Part shown: one piece after another, positions 33,583-44,632 of the stretch
Layout: each line of letters opens with the position of its first letter
How positions within the stretch are numbered: position 1 is the stretch's first letter
Assembly (NCBI GenBank): GCA_039111635.1
Contig: JBCAQO010000008.1
Location: forward strand, 2,232,001 to 2,296,000
Direction: 5' to 3'
Length of the DNA: 64,000 nt
Origin: Heterobasidion occidentale
Lineage: Eukaryota > Basidiomycota > Agaricomycetes > Russulales > Bondarzewiaceae
Made by a program: the position numbers and the translations under genes
Notes under the pieces: model-generated
Databases searched by the model: none
Seen by the model: only the letters and a program-made list of their open reading frames with translations
Told to the model about the DNA's origin: nothing

Positions 33583-35803
33583 CGGCAGGCTGTGGTGAGA
33601 AAGTATGCAAGCAGAGGATGGGAAGGCGAAGCGTGCGACGCGAGATGGGGTGGTGGTGATGGGTGCTGTGATCGGGTCGGCGACGGGGGCGATGCGTGGA
33701 CGTGGGTGCGGCATGAAGATGGATTCGGCGAGGGCGGAAGATGCGCGTGGACGAGAGCGGATTTGCGAAGTGTGAGAATGGGAGTGCGAATGCGAATACG
33801 AGACGATGACGATGATGCGCGTGTGCGTTGGAGGCACCATGCGCATGCGTGACTCGCTCCGAGGGGAACGAGACACAGGACAAGGGGCGCGGCGGTGATG
33901 AAAAAACAGACGAATGGACGGAGAACCTCGAGCCTCAAGAACGGGAACGAGCACAAGAAGGGTGGTGGCGGCGGCGGCAGCAGCAGCGTCGGGGACCGGG
34001 GCAGGAGGAGCGTGGCGTGTGACAACCACGAGGTCCTCGCTTTCCTCGGGCGCACGGAGCAGAGACAGGGGCAAAGAACGCTCGTCTTGTTGAAGGCGAC
34101 ACGACGAAGATGACGGGCGATGCGGATGTGCGAACGCGCGAAATGAAACGGAGAAGAAAAAACGACGGAGAGATGAAAAAAGAACAAGGGGCGGATGGCC
34201 AGGTGGACCTCGCTGGGAGCGAAGGCTGATGCTGAGAAAACGGCCAAGACAATGCTGAGAACGGGGAGCGTGAGATTTAGAGAGCCTGCTTGATGCCGCC
34301 GCTTCGACCCCGACCCCAGCTCCCAGATGCATTGCTCGCCATCTGGCGTGATGTCGATGCGTGCTGCACAATGGACAACAGACGTGGATATCGGGCGATG
34401 GGTCGTGGCGAGTGGTAAGGGTGAGATGTGGAAACGCGAGGTGCCGAGAAGCGCAGAGCAAACTGGTCGCATGCCGTTTGCCGCTGTGATCGCATTGATC
34501 ACGTAGCGCAGGGCGTCGGTCGTACGACGCGACCAGACACGGCCAGCCAGCGTCGCTGATGAAGTCCAGTGCACCGCGCGAAGACGCGCCCAAATCGAGC
34601 GAGTCGGCGCAAGTTGTGGACCGGAGTTTGACGACTTCGCGGTGCCGTCATCGCAGGCAGGCTGGGAGCAGGTGCCTCAGGTGCGGTACGAGATGTGAAG
34701 AAGCGAGGCCCCGCAAGGGTGGATCCGCAATCACGCCGCATCGTGTCGCGTCGCTGCGTGAACGTACAGAGGGTATGCGGTTGGGTCGCGCCAGAGGATC
34801 CACCGACGAAACCGCGCACTTACTCACTCCGCTCCTCGCGTGTGCATGCACGAGGGAAGCGACGGTGGATGCCGCGACAGCATCGAGACCTGAGCGCGCT
34901 GCAAAGAGAACAGCTTCGAATGTGGGTGGAGGAGAGCAGAAGGCAGCCGCCGCAATGCAAACGCATCCGGAACGCACGGGCTCAAAGGGGACGGCGCAGG
35001 TCACGCCCGTGCACGCCCGAACGCCCACAAAACGCCCCTCGTCGTTCCGCGGGCCCGCGTGCTCCACTCTCGGGCCCGCCTCCGCCTTCTTCCCTCAATG
35101 CACGAGCTTCTTTTCATGGCTTCTTCGCTCTTCACGCCCCCGCCCTCCCGCCCTCTGGCCTCGCCCTTCCCACGCTCCCGAATCCCTGCCATTCGCGCGC
35201 TCCTACACTCGCCCAGGCAGCTGCCATGGCTGTTGCCGTTGCTCTTGCAGCACGCCAACGTCGACCCAGCACACATCCTTGTTCCCTCCTGCATGACCCC
35301 TACGCGGATGCGAATGGGGGTGGAAGTTGAGGTGCGGGTGTAAATTCAAGTGGGGAATGAAATTCAGATGCAGAGGCGGACCGAGCGAGCGCGAGTGTGG
35401 GTGCGCGAACGGGTGGGTAAATGGGTGCGGGGGGTGATTGAGAGGCGAGTGCGGAAGGGGGCGGGGGTGCTTCGAGGGTGTGGGTGGGGCCTGGGGAAGT
35501 GTGCGTGTGTGTGAGAGCGGGGGAGGAGGGGGGAGAGGGAAGGACGTACGATGTCAGCGTCGTCGTACGTCTCGACACGCCACGATGCAGAAGCCGACGA
35601 CGGGGCAGAGGCGGACGCAGAGGCAGAGGCGGAGACAGAGAGCTCGACCGATGCAGTCGAGAACGGTTTTCGCTTGCGCGACGCCGACGCAAACGCCGAC
35701 GCCGACACTGACACGGGCGCCGAGGCCGGTGCCGACTCGGGCGCAGCCACATTTGCCGACGCGAACGCCCGCGCCGATCTGACAATTCTGTAACAGGAAA
35801 TCA

Positions 35804-36538
35804 TCAGTCCATATCTGGACACCACGCTACCACGCGAGCCGGGCCCAGCCCAATCGGGCGGGTGGTGCTGCACGTACCTGGCGGATCGAGCTCGCGCGCG
35901 TCACCGCCTTCCGGCCGACTGCTGAGATGGCACGGTGGCGAGGTCGGGACGGGGACGGAGACGGGGACAGGGACAGGGACGAGGGCCGGCGCGGGTACAG
36001 AGGCAGGGTCGGGGGCTGGAAACCTATGAATGGAGTTGGGAAGGGGGATTGGCGCGGACAGGAGGACTGCATCGCGCCAGGCGCGAACGCGGCGCATGCG
36101 GACGCCAAAAGTGTCATCGAGGGTGGGATCGCGGCGCGTGTGAGGGGGCAGCTCTGGTGGTTCGTCCTTTTCCTCGTCCTCGTCCTCGTCCTCATCGTGG
36201 CCTGGATCGTGATCGAAGGAGGAGCAGAATGAAGAGCAGGCCTCGCCCTCTTCCTCCATCGATGCCGAGGCGGACGAGAGGGAGGAGGATGCGGAGGGCG
36301 CCGAGGACGAAGAGGAATACGAGGACGAGGGCAGAAGAGAGGGGGCGTAGCGCTGGGGATGGGAGAGCGCGGTGGGGGGAGGACGTGGGGCTTCGACGAG
36401 CTGAATGATCTGGACGTGGTGCTGGTGTGGGTGGTGTGGGTGGGCGTGCTGTCGAGGGGGAGCGGTCTTGTCGTGGGGTGCGGGGACGTTGTCGTCGGTG
36501 AAGACGACGGGGACGAGCGGGGGCGGGTGGTGGAGCAT
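35804..36538 (-). CDS. Hypothetical acidic low-complexity protein with conserved-looking RRDPTLDDTF motif
   Basis: Frame starting MLHHPPPLVPVVFTDDNVPA at 36538 and running through HHVQIIQLVEAPRPPP, a Ser-rich block, the acidic run HDEDEDEDEEKDEPPELPP, and then TRRDPTLDDTFGVRMRRVRA followed by WRDAVLL. The last motif and the preceding SFCSS/acidic pattern resemble a small uncharacterised family I recall from Agaricomycetes. A strong donor (CAG|GTACGT near 35874) and an acceptor (TTACAG near 35791) suggest the protein does not end at 35804. It may continue into a second exon (about 35557-35790; one frame reads SASRKRKPFSTASVELSVSA) with another GTACGT donor after it. The frame linking the exons is unresolved, and function is unknown. 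Confidence 0.42.
   Translation of the reverse strand: MLHHPPPLVPVVFTDDNVPAPHDKTAPPRQHAHPHHPHQHHVQIIQLVEAPRPPPTALSHPQRYAPSLLPSSSYSSSSSAPSASSSLSSASASMEEEGEACSSFCSSFDHDPGHDEDEDEDEEKDEPPELPPHTRRDPTLDDTFGVRMRRVRAWRDAVLLSAPIPLPNSIHRFPAPDPASVPAPALVPVPVPVSVPVPTSPPCHLSSRPEGGDARELDPPGTCSTTRPIGLGPARVVAWCPDMD
35936..35985. repeat. Hexanucleotide array (GGGACG/GGGACA)
   Basis: About seven consecutive hexamers (gggacggggacggagacggg and onward, ending near gggacgagg). It falls inside the predicted minus-strand hypothetical gene, where it encodes alternating Val-Pro residues. Confidence 0.85.
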
Positions 36539-37174
36539 CGCGGTGGACGGTGGGGGACAGGAGGAGGGGACGGTGTGTCGGCTGCTCTAGAAAGGCTGGT
36601 TTTGAGCGGTCGAGCGAGCGACGGCTCCTCAAAACATTCAGGCCAGATCCGATCGGACCCCTCCTTCCTCGACCCCCGCATTTGCAAATTGGCCACACAC
36701 GCTCCTCATCCGACCCCACCAGCTGGTCCAGCATGGACGTCTCTCGCATCCAGATTTCCCAGCCGTCTGTCTTCGTCCGACGCGAATCGATTCGCGGCTC
36801 GGATGGCCCTTCCGATCCGGGCCCCGTGCGCCAACGGTCGGTTCGACTCGCGCTTCGAGAGGCCCGATCCCCATAGCCGTGTCCTTTCCAGCCTGAGCGC
36901 TTGAGCCCCCGCTTCCCACGACGCGATCGCGCACCTCCCTGTGACAGAAACAACAGGCAGACGTGACGGATATGGATATCTACATACGGACACACAGCTC
37001 GCCCCCTCCCAGGCCCTCGCCGCACAAATCAAACACGTCCCAACACCGGTCCCCGCCCCCACCGCGCCTTGGCCCTCTCATCCCCGATTCCCAGCCCAGA
37101 CGACGCCCTGCCCCTTCCACCTCGCCGTCCTTTCTTGCTCGCTTCCCTTCACCCTTCCCGCTCCACTCGACCAC

Positions 37175-40100
37175 TCACGGCCGCATCGGCCCCAGCCACG
37201 CCTCAGCCGCCTCGAATTGGTCGATCAGCTCCGCCTGCACCGACCCTTCCGCGTGCAGCTGCCGCATCGCCATCAGTGCCTGCCGCCCGCACACACGCAC
37301 AGAACAGCAACAACAAAAAAGGAAATCCATCAGCGCTCCAATCACGCGGTAAAAGAAAAACAGCGATGCGCCCAAAAGGAATTAGAATGGGAAAAGCCCA
37401 CGACTCACCACATCCCAAAAGCGGAACCCCCGCTCGACCTCCATCTTAGGCGCCTTGACGCCCGGGAACGTCTCCTCGCAGATCTCCAGCGCCACCGCCT
37501 TCGCGTCGCGCACACCGGGCCCGTCCGCGTCGCGCACCCGCTGCCCCCCGTGCAGGTGCGTCAGCGCGTCGAGGTACACCTTCGCGAGCACCCCGAAGCC
37601 CGTGTTCACCTCGCCCTGGAAGGGCAGCGACATCGTGATGTCCAGTAGGTCGTCCCGTGCGCGCCTCGCGTCGGTGCGCAGGAGCATGTTCAACGTCGTC
37701 ACCTCCAGGAGTGTGCGCAGCGCACGGGTCAGCGAGCGCACGAAGGAGTTGAACACCAGCAGCTCGCGTGAGAGCGGGGCGGACCAAGGGACGGGCTGCG
37801 CGTAGAGAGACGCACGATGTGAACGCAAGAATGGAACAACCGGGTAGAGACGTACCTGGAAATTGAGCGGAACGATGCTCAGCGTCCGCATCACGAGCAG
37901 CATGCAAGCCTTCTCGTCGTCTGCGCAGCGGAGATCCATCGCACGTCAATCAATCCATCCCGCGAACAAAAGTGGCAGAAAAGGTAAGACACGAGCACGC
38001 ACCGGTCCCGAAACTCGGCCCGCCGCTGAACGCGCGGCCGGACCAGAGGTGGCCATGCATGACGCCCGCGCGGACGAGCTCGAGGAAGAGATAGAGCGGG
38101 TCCTGGAACTTGTCCGTCACGCGCGCGCGCCGGATCGCCGTGTGCATCGCGCGCGCGAGCGGCGAGTGCTCGTGCGTTTTGAGCAGGAAACTGTACGTGA
38201 GCAGTCGGCGGAGCCGAGACCGACAGGTGGAGAGGAATAGTTCCGGCAGAGGGCGCAAGGGTAAGCGAGGCGATAAATGATGTAGGCGGTGGCGGTGGCG
38301 GTGGCGGCGTTGATTTCGGAGAAAATCAAAGACAGAGAGATTGCGGTCAGAAAAATGAAAATGAAATGAAGGGTGAAATGAAATCAAGGTCGATGAGAGC
38401 ATTGAAAAGCCTGTGAGAAAAAATGCGCCCCGATCTGGCGCTCTAATTACGTCGCATCCCATCAGGCGCGAGCGACGCGGCGCCGCGCTCTCAACAGGCA
38501 ACCGATTCTAACCGCAAAAGTCATGGCCCATGAACACGACAAGGCCAACGCCCACAGACGCCACAGGGCGCGCGCCAAGCTAGCATTTCCCCAACGGGAT
38601 CAGCCATACCCAGCGCTTAGCATCCAAACGCCAACCCACGCTGCGTAGGCTCTTGATCTCTCGACCGTTCGCCGCTGCCTGCCAGTCAGGCTGCACCTTC
38701 ATACCACCTAAATGGACACAAAGAGACTGACATGGCGACGCCAGCACAGGGCAGTCCAATATGTTCGCAGCACTGATGAGAACCGATGGCCCGAATCAAG
38801 TACCAGATCCGGTCACAGGCGCCCCAAGAAACGTCCACAGAACAGGAATGAAAAGAAAAAGGAAAGAAAATTCAAAAGAGGCACGCGCGCACTCACCCAC
38901 GTAGCTCCAAGAACCTCCAGATCGCATTCGCAACGATCTCATCCTTCTTTTCGAGGGGAGGCGCCGCATGATGCGGGTGTTGTGAGTTGGCGTTAGAGTT
39001 CGAATTGCCATTTTGGCTCTGAGTCGTCCGCGCCTTCGTCCGCGCCGCTTGCTTGTCAGTAGCGGTTGCCCCGAGGCAGAGCGCAAAGTCGATTGTCGAC
39101 CACTGGGTCAATCCAAAACGTGAGAAAATAAGAGACGAGAATAGAAGGCGAGAAACACACGTTTTGTCGCCGCAGCTCCTCCTCCACGATCACGTATGGG
39201 ACATGCCAGCCGGCGACGCGCTCCGCCAACTGTGCAGTCTGCGGTGAATTGTGCTGTACCGTCGACAGCTGCTGGTGAACGTGTCCGTGCTGCCCATACT
39301 TGTTCCCGGGCCCACCCTGCTGGCCTTGCTGCTGCCCGCTCTCGAACCAAAACACCCCCGCAACGCGCCTGTTCGCCCAGAAATGATGCATGACGCTGCT
39401 CAGCAGAGCGAGCGCGGTCGCCCGCGGGCCCGTTTGACCCTCCGTCACGACCTCTTTCACGAACCGGCGGTACTCGTTGGTCTCGCCGTTGTCAAGCGGG
39501 GGAGGCTCGATGATCTGTCCACTCGCAAGCCATACGAGGGGTTGTGGGTTGAGCAGGCCACGCGAAAGGTAGTAGAAGACCTCGTCAGGCAGCCGGTGCG
39601 TGAAAATTTCATGCAGGTCCGAGGGCACGTCCGCCGCCGTCGTCGCGTGTGCGACCGCCTGCGAGCTCCCGCTGCCGCCAGGGCCGTTGCTGGAGTTGCC
39701 GGACGTTTGCACGGGCGGCGAAGGGGCGGCGAGGGAGATAGGCTGGACGGTACCCTCAGCGGAAAAAATGAGCGAATGCTTGATGAGCGCGCGGGTTCGC
39801 GCGAAGAGGTCTGCGTACTGCGTCGCCTTGACGCCCGCGTGCTCATGGAACGCCGCGACAGCGGCATGACCCGATCTGTAGTACTTGACCATGTCGGAAG
39901 TCGCCTTAAGCGCCTGTTCGTGCAATGCGGGCGGAAACGGTTGGCAGTGCTCGCACCCGACGAGGATACCAATGTCAAGGAATTGTTCCTCTGTCACCCC
40001 CATATCCGTCAGGATTGCCTTTTTGGAGACATATGTGAAGGACGGCGAGGGAGCTAAGAGGTCAATGGAGGTGATGATCTTGTCGACGCCAGGGCAAAGC

Positions 40101-40786
40101 AGCGCGTCCGTCGGCCCGTAAATGGCGTGGATGTAAGATTTTGAGTGCCGTTGCAGGTATACAAGCTGTGCGTGAGAACCCATCGTCAGTCAAATTGTCG
40201 TCGTTCGAAAAAAAGACCTAGTCGGCGAAGACAAGAGAAACGCACTTGAGCCCACGCAATATATGGCGCAACGATGAATTCCACATTTCGAGTCCTAAAA
40301 AGCCTGAGCACGGCCCTCCACAAATCCCAATGCGAGAGCCCACTCCTTGCTTCAAACAGTTTCGTAGCTGCCTCCTCCTGGCCCGCCTCGTACTTCTGCC
40401 ATGCCTCGCGGCGGTCACGGCACGCGTCAGCCTGCTCGACGTTGAGCTGCTGGTGTCGCAAGCGCTTGTTGGGCACGAGTCCGGGGAACACGAATACAGG
40501 CTTGATGCGTAGGCGCTCCAGTGCGCGCAGGTCAGTCTCAATCTGAAGCGCAAGCGCAAGCGGCTGGCCGCCTGTAGCAGCTAGCAGCGGCTCGCGTGAC
40601 GGTGGATGGTCATAGAGTGTTTGCAAGTAGTACGCCGCGTCGATACCAAGGCGTGAGTCGGAGAGCACGCTCAGTGGGTGTGTCTGAAGAAGCTTCTTGT
40701 CGGATAGATAGGCTGCACGACTCCTCAGTCTCCTTTGACATGACGACAAAATGAAAATGCTCACTGTCCAAGTGCTTGATCGGCAT
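37175..40786 (-). CDS. MKT1: MKT1-family post-transcriptional regulator (XPG-like N-terminus)
   Basis: Mkt1 works with Pbp1 on mRNA stability and translation in yeast; its N-terminus is a catalytically degenerate XPG/FEN-like nuclease fold. Start MPIKHLD at 40786, split by an intron, then TYLSDKKLLQTHPLSVLSDS, LGIDAAYYLQTLYDHPP, IKPVFVFPGLVPNKRLRHQQ and FRTRNVEFIVAPYIAWAQ. After another intron: LVYLQRHSKSYIHAIYGPTD, LLCPGVDKIITSIDLL, VTEEQFLDIGILVGCEHCQP, FTHRLPDEVFYYLSRGLLNP, EKKDEIVANAIWRFLELRG. The C-terminal MKT1 domain follows a 706-nt intron: FLLKTHEHSPLARAMHTAIR, LVMRTLSIVPLNFQ, SFVRSLTRALRTLLEVTTLN, SLPFQGEVNTGFGVLAKVYL, and it ends AAEAWLGPMRP (stop 37175-37177). It appears intact. 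Confidence 0.88.
38191..38896 (-). other. Unusually long (706 nt) intron in MKT1
   Basis: The donor GTGAGT follows FLELRG (exon ends 38897) and the acceptor CACGTACAG precedes FLLKTHEH (exon starts 38190). About ten times the length of the other introns in the window. It contains a GGTGGC repeat near 38290 and several A/G-rich tracts. No coding block of the protein appears to be missing between the two exons. Confidence 0.6.
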
Positions 40787-43013
40787 CGGTGATGTTGGCG
40801 TTGTGCTCCTCGTCGAGCGAGCGCTGTAAAGGCGGCGGACAACCAATGTTGGGTTACGTAAGACTCGCTCACCTATTCTTTGCTCACCTCTTTGCAGCTC
40901 ACTACGTCGGAATTTCCTTGCTTTTCTTGTTCTCGTCTACTCGTTGTCTAGAATGATAGGCATGTCTGAGATACGAAGACAGCTGTATTCTCCGAATTCT
41001 CTCGGTAATACTTCTCGACGAGACTTTTACTATTTGATTTCTCTGTGTCTCGAGCGCTTGGTGCATCCTCCATATCTTCAAGCTCGTCTGCGTTTGTCTC
41101 TGATTTATTGGCTGGAGACCCTTGATGCGCCACGAACAACTCTAAAAGCCATACCCCAATCCGAGTCGGAATGAATGCTCCCGCGTCATTCTTGGTTTAG
41201 GGGGTATCAGCAATCTATCTGTGCTTGTCCCCCTTTGCGGTGTCCTGGGAACTCACCGTATCATCGCAGACAGAGCGGATGTGAATTCGGAATAATGGTC
41301 ACCCGCACACTAACCTCACGGGGAGCTCTGGCTTGACCATGGACAGGCGGAATCATATCGACCCGAGTCATGGTGCATGATACTTGCATGATCTATGCGC
41401 GCCTCTCCGTGTAATGCTTCCTGCGACTCAACAGACCCTGCCTCCCACGCTGGCGCGCTCGGTGTTGCCTCGTGGAGACTGCAGCGGCGCCCAGAGCTTT
41501 CATAGACTGTTCTTCGTTCCGTGTTTGCGACGCCGTAACGTTTGCTAATGGGTGGACCATCTTGTCCGGCCCTCGCACATGTGTTTGCTATAGTTTTCCC
41601 ATCGCGCCCCGCACTCTCCAGCCACTCGCACTCTCCTTGTCACGATTCTGTCATTACGCACTGTACGACGTGCCGCGTCGTTATGCTAGATGTTCTTCTA
41701 TTCATGAGCATCCTTGCCAGCCCGCACTGCTCCAAGCGCCACACTTCGCCTGCGACTTCCTTTCCCATGAAACCTGAAACTTCCGCGCGCCGAATGTCTG
41801 TTCAATCCTACATTCCCGCGCCCTCGTTCAGGTCAGTGTCATCAGCACGCTTCATCGTGCGTTGACCGCGTGGACGGCCGCAGCTCAGGAAACCAGACTG
41901 CGTATTGAACCAGTTTTTCCGTGAGCCCTTGTGATGGCCTCAGATGGCCTTTTCGAGCGGCCGGGAGCAGTCTGCAGCCACCGAGGAGTGTTGATCAAGA
42001 TGCCGGCAAGTGCACGCTTCAAGAAGTCGTGGGCTGGAGCTTCTTCCCCACAGCCCCAGCACAGTCGACACGCGCCCTCGCATGCCTTTCGTGTCGTCTC
42101 TCACCCTCAGCCCATCGCAGCTCATCCAGGGAATCAAAGAACTCAATCCAGGTCGGATTTCCCCGAACATCGTTGTCGATGTGTCGATGTTCGATGTCGA
42201 TCGTCGGGCAGAAGCACGGGCTGCCTGCGATGGAACGTAAGGACACTGATTTGACCACATCGATGGGTGTGCGCGCACACTTATGACTGCTGACACGAAC
42301 CAGTCGCCTTGTCCTACTGGCGATGACGAGGATTTCCAAGTTTGTGGCCATCGCGTTGCAGCGTACGCGCGCATCGTCGGCCTTCGGTCCTTATCACCAT
42401 CGATCTCTTACTCCATCTTCATTCCTCATTACTCCATCCTCTCATCTGCATACTTAAACTTAGATTACCTTGCACGTTTCCTTGTCGGGTGAACACATGT
42501 TTCGACCTTGTTGTTTCTCACACTCGCCGCAGCCGCATCCCTCCCACGGGAAGCCCACTTCGTGACCTCAAATACACGTACCAAAAATAAACGTGCATGC
42601 TGCCTACTTGGGTGAGCAGACCCATTAATGAACGTGGAAACCCGGTGAGACGGAAGCTCCACGTGAGAAAAGCCGACTTGATGGGGTTGATTTGCGATGA
42701 TAGGACGAGGGAAACGAGGACAAGGACTTGGATACTCTGCATGAAAGTCGATGCGTGAGCAGTCTAGACATTTGCTATGCACTAGTATCTCAGATTTTTC
42801 GTTGTCAACCGTAATCCATTCAGCGATGATAACCTTGACGCCGAGAGGGAGATATAATATCAGCCCAACGAACCGCGCAGCATCGTGGAAGAATGGCCCA
42901 ACTTTACTTTGCGGAACCGTTGAACAAAAACAGATAGGAGTATCAAACTCCGTCCCATGATGAATGAATACCTCATACGCACGGGTGCGATTCGAAGTCG
43001 TGTGTGTCACATA
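40787..43013. other. Intergenic region without a confident gene
   Basis: About 2.2 kb between the MKT1 start and the SEC28 stop. Frames of 100-180 codons exist (for example 41940-42374 minus, 42465-43010 minus, 41472-41777 plus), but they overlap in several phases, lack motifs and do not join by convincing introns. The MKT1 promoter lies at the left end. Confidence 0.4.
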
Positions 43014-44148
43014 TCATGCTGCGGTAGGTATAGCTAAAGGGGGCACTTCGAACTTGGCAGTCAGTTCATCGAACTCCTCTGCTTTGGCGTTCACATCGGT
43101 CACCAAAGGATGATTGGGGAATTCGGATACCAATCGGCTGAGGATACGCTAGTAAGAGGCGAAGCATACAGGGAGCCCATCAAAGACAATATACGCACCT
43201 CCATAGCGCCTCCGCATCTCCCTTCTTCGCAGCACTTCCCAATCCCGCTGCGACTACGCTTGCAGCGAGGGTCTCTGCGTCTTCCTTTCCACCTTGTTGT
43301 GCCACAGCTTCCTCGAAGTCAGACTTTGCCTCCGTGATCTCGCCTCGGAGTAGTCGCGTGACGCCCCGTGCTGTGAGAAGGTGTGGGGAAGACAGAGAAG
43401 GGTTGGCGAGTTGCTCGGTATAGAAAGAGTTGCTGTCGGCATATCCATCCTTGCCAGTAACGAGGCCGATGGAAGCTTCTATGAGCTGGAGGAGTAAGTC
43501 GTCTTCCGCCCAGTGCTTCGCGCGTTCAAATTCCTTGCGCGCAAGATCTGGTCGATGGATGGAGAGGTATATCTGGATGATCACAGCGACGCTGGTCATG
43601 AAAGATACATCAGCAATTGTGCACATATAGAAGGGATCAGTGGACACCTCAAAGGTGGCCGACGTACGCCTCAAGGTTCTCTGTGCTTGCTTCCGCGCCT
43701 AAGGTTTCCAAAGCTTCCTCGAGCTCACCAGCACGCGCAAACGCGGTGCCAGCTACCACGCGCACCCACCCCTTCTCGCGCTCGCTCGCGTCCACATCGT
43801 CTCCCTCGATTTCCACACACAGATCCCTCAGCTCTTCCAAAGCCGTGTCTGCCTCGTCGGACACATACTTGGATAACGATAGCACGGATTTTAAGGACAG
43901 GCTGTCTGTGTCGGCAGGGACAAAAGTCGACACAGATTTTGAATCACCCAAGGCAATGTGTGCTCGGGCTTTATAAACAAGAATAGGCGTGTAATCGTCA
44001 CTGGAGGGGTTGGGGGCGGTAGGTCTACAAGAGCCTTGAATGCACCTATGAGTTAGAACTCTATAAATTACGGATGCCACGATTGTTTCTGAGCCGGCCT
44101 ACCGAGGAAGAATTGCTGCTTGACATTGTACACCTCAGGAGAGTCCAT
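43014..44148 (-). CDS. SEC28: Coatomer epsilon subunit (COPI), with an apparent frameshift
   Basis: TPR-like subunit of the COPI coat for Golgi-to-ER transport. MDSPEVYNVKQQFFLG starts at 44148; an intron leads to AFKALVDLPPPT. The next conserved block, SSDDYTPILVYKARAHIALG, lies in a different frame, with only a C-rich stretch (44003-44022 on the plus strand) between them and no room for an intron. Downstream all is in order: VSDEADTALEELRDLCVEIE, GTAFARAGELEEALETLG, SVAVIIQIYLSIHRPDLARK, EFERAKHWAEDDLLLQLIEA, EQLANPSLSSPHLLTARGVT, and after the last intron ILSRLVSEFPNHPLVTDVNA, ending AIPTAA with TGA at 43014-43016. The family identity is firm. The break could be a consensus error or a real lesion. 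Confidence 0.85.
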
Positions 44149-44632
44149 GATAGCGGTCTTTCTTTAATGAATGAAACGGTAGTCACTTCAACAGCGTTGG
44201 GACCGCCATTACACGTTAGTTAGCCTCGTGCTTACCAAGCGGAATAGGCCAAGCGGGCTTTGAAAGGCTACAGCGCGTTTTCGTCGGAGTCGTTACGGCC
44301 GAGAAAGCCGAGCTGGCTCTAATCCATGGAACCCTTGTCGGAGCCTAAGCGGAGCCTAAGCGGAGCAGCGGAATCGGGAAATACCGGCTGTGTCCGAGCC
44401 TACACGTCAGTGGTATCCCTAGGGAAAGTTGTCCCACGGTCACACGTGAGAAACGCGCTCCTTGCTTCCACCGCACCGCGACGCGCCTTCAACCTGAACT
44501 GCTTGATGCGAGTAGTCGATAAAATTCTTCATCGTATGCTTCATACGCGCGTCCTTTCATAGCCACCCGAAGCAGTCTTGGTTCATTCACAACTGTCGAA
44601 GTGAATCATATCAACCCTGCACAACGATTTTG
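44149..44632. promoter_or_regulatory. Shared divergent promoter region of SEC28 and rad9
   Basis: 484 nt separate the two divergent start codons. The region contains an 11-bp tandem (ggagcctaagc, two full copies plus a partial at 44340-44366). No specific factor site is assigned. Confidence 0.5.
44340..44366. repeat. 11-bp tandem repeat in the SEC28/rad9 intergenic region
   Basis: ggagcctaagc repeated at 44340-44350 and 44351-44361, followed by ggagc at 44362-44366. Confidence 0.85.

Larger units (their letters stand above)
32001..35500. other. Very GC-rich, low-complexity, strand-biased region
   Basis: High GC content with long purine-rich plus-strand (pyrimidine-rich minus-strand) stretches and many hexanucleotide arrays. 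Stop codons are rare because of composition, so long frames open simultaneously in several phases (for example 500 codons at 33091-34593 minus, overlapping 437 codons at 33261-34574 minus in another frame). Translations are runs of Ser/Pro/His/Ile dipeptides without domain structure, so I do not call them genes. Probably regulatory or untranslated sequence. Confidence 0.5.

Noticed and set aside
33091..34593. 500-codon minus-strand open frame (and the overlapping 437-codon frame 33261-34574)
   Set aside because: Two long frames overlap in different phases in low-complexity DNA. The translations are compositional runs (Ser-His, Ile-Ala, Pro-Ser) without domains.
35827..36696. 289-codon minus-strand frame overlapping the acidic hypothetical gene
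   Set aside because: It is Pro/Ser/Arg-rich in a shadow phase of the frame that holds the acidic run and the RRDPTLDDTF motif.
36192..37025. 277-codon minus-strand frame
   Set aside because: Arg/Pro/Leu-rich shadow of the same region; no motif and no splice support.
42465..43010. 181-codon minus-strand frame just downstream of SEC28
   Set aside because: No motif, no homology signal that I recognise, and an overlapping plus-strand frame; left as intergenic.
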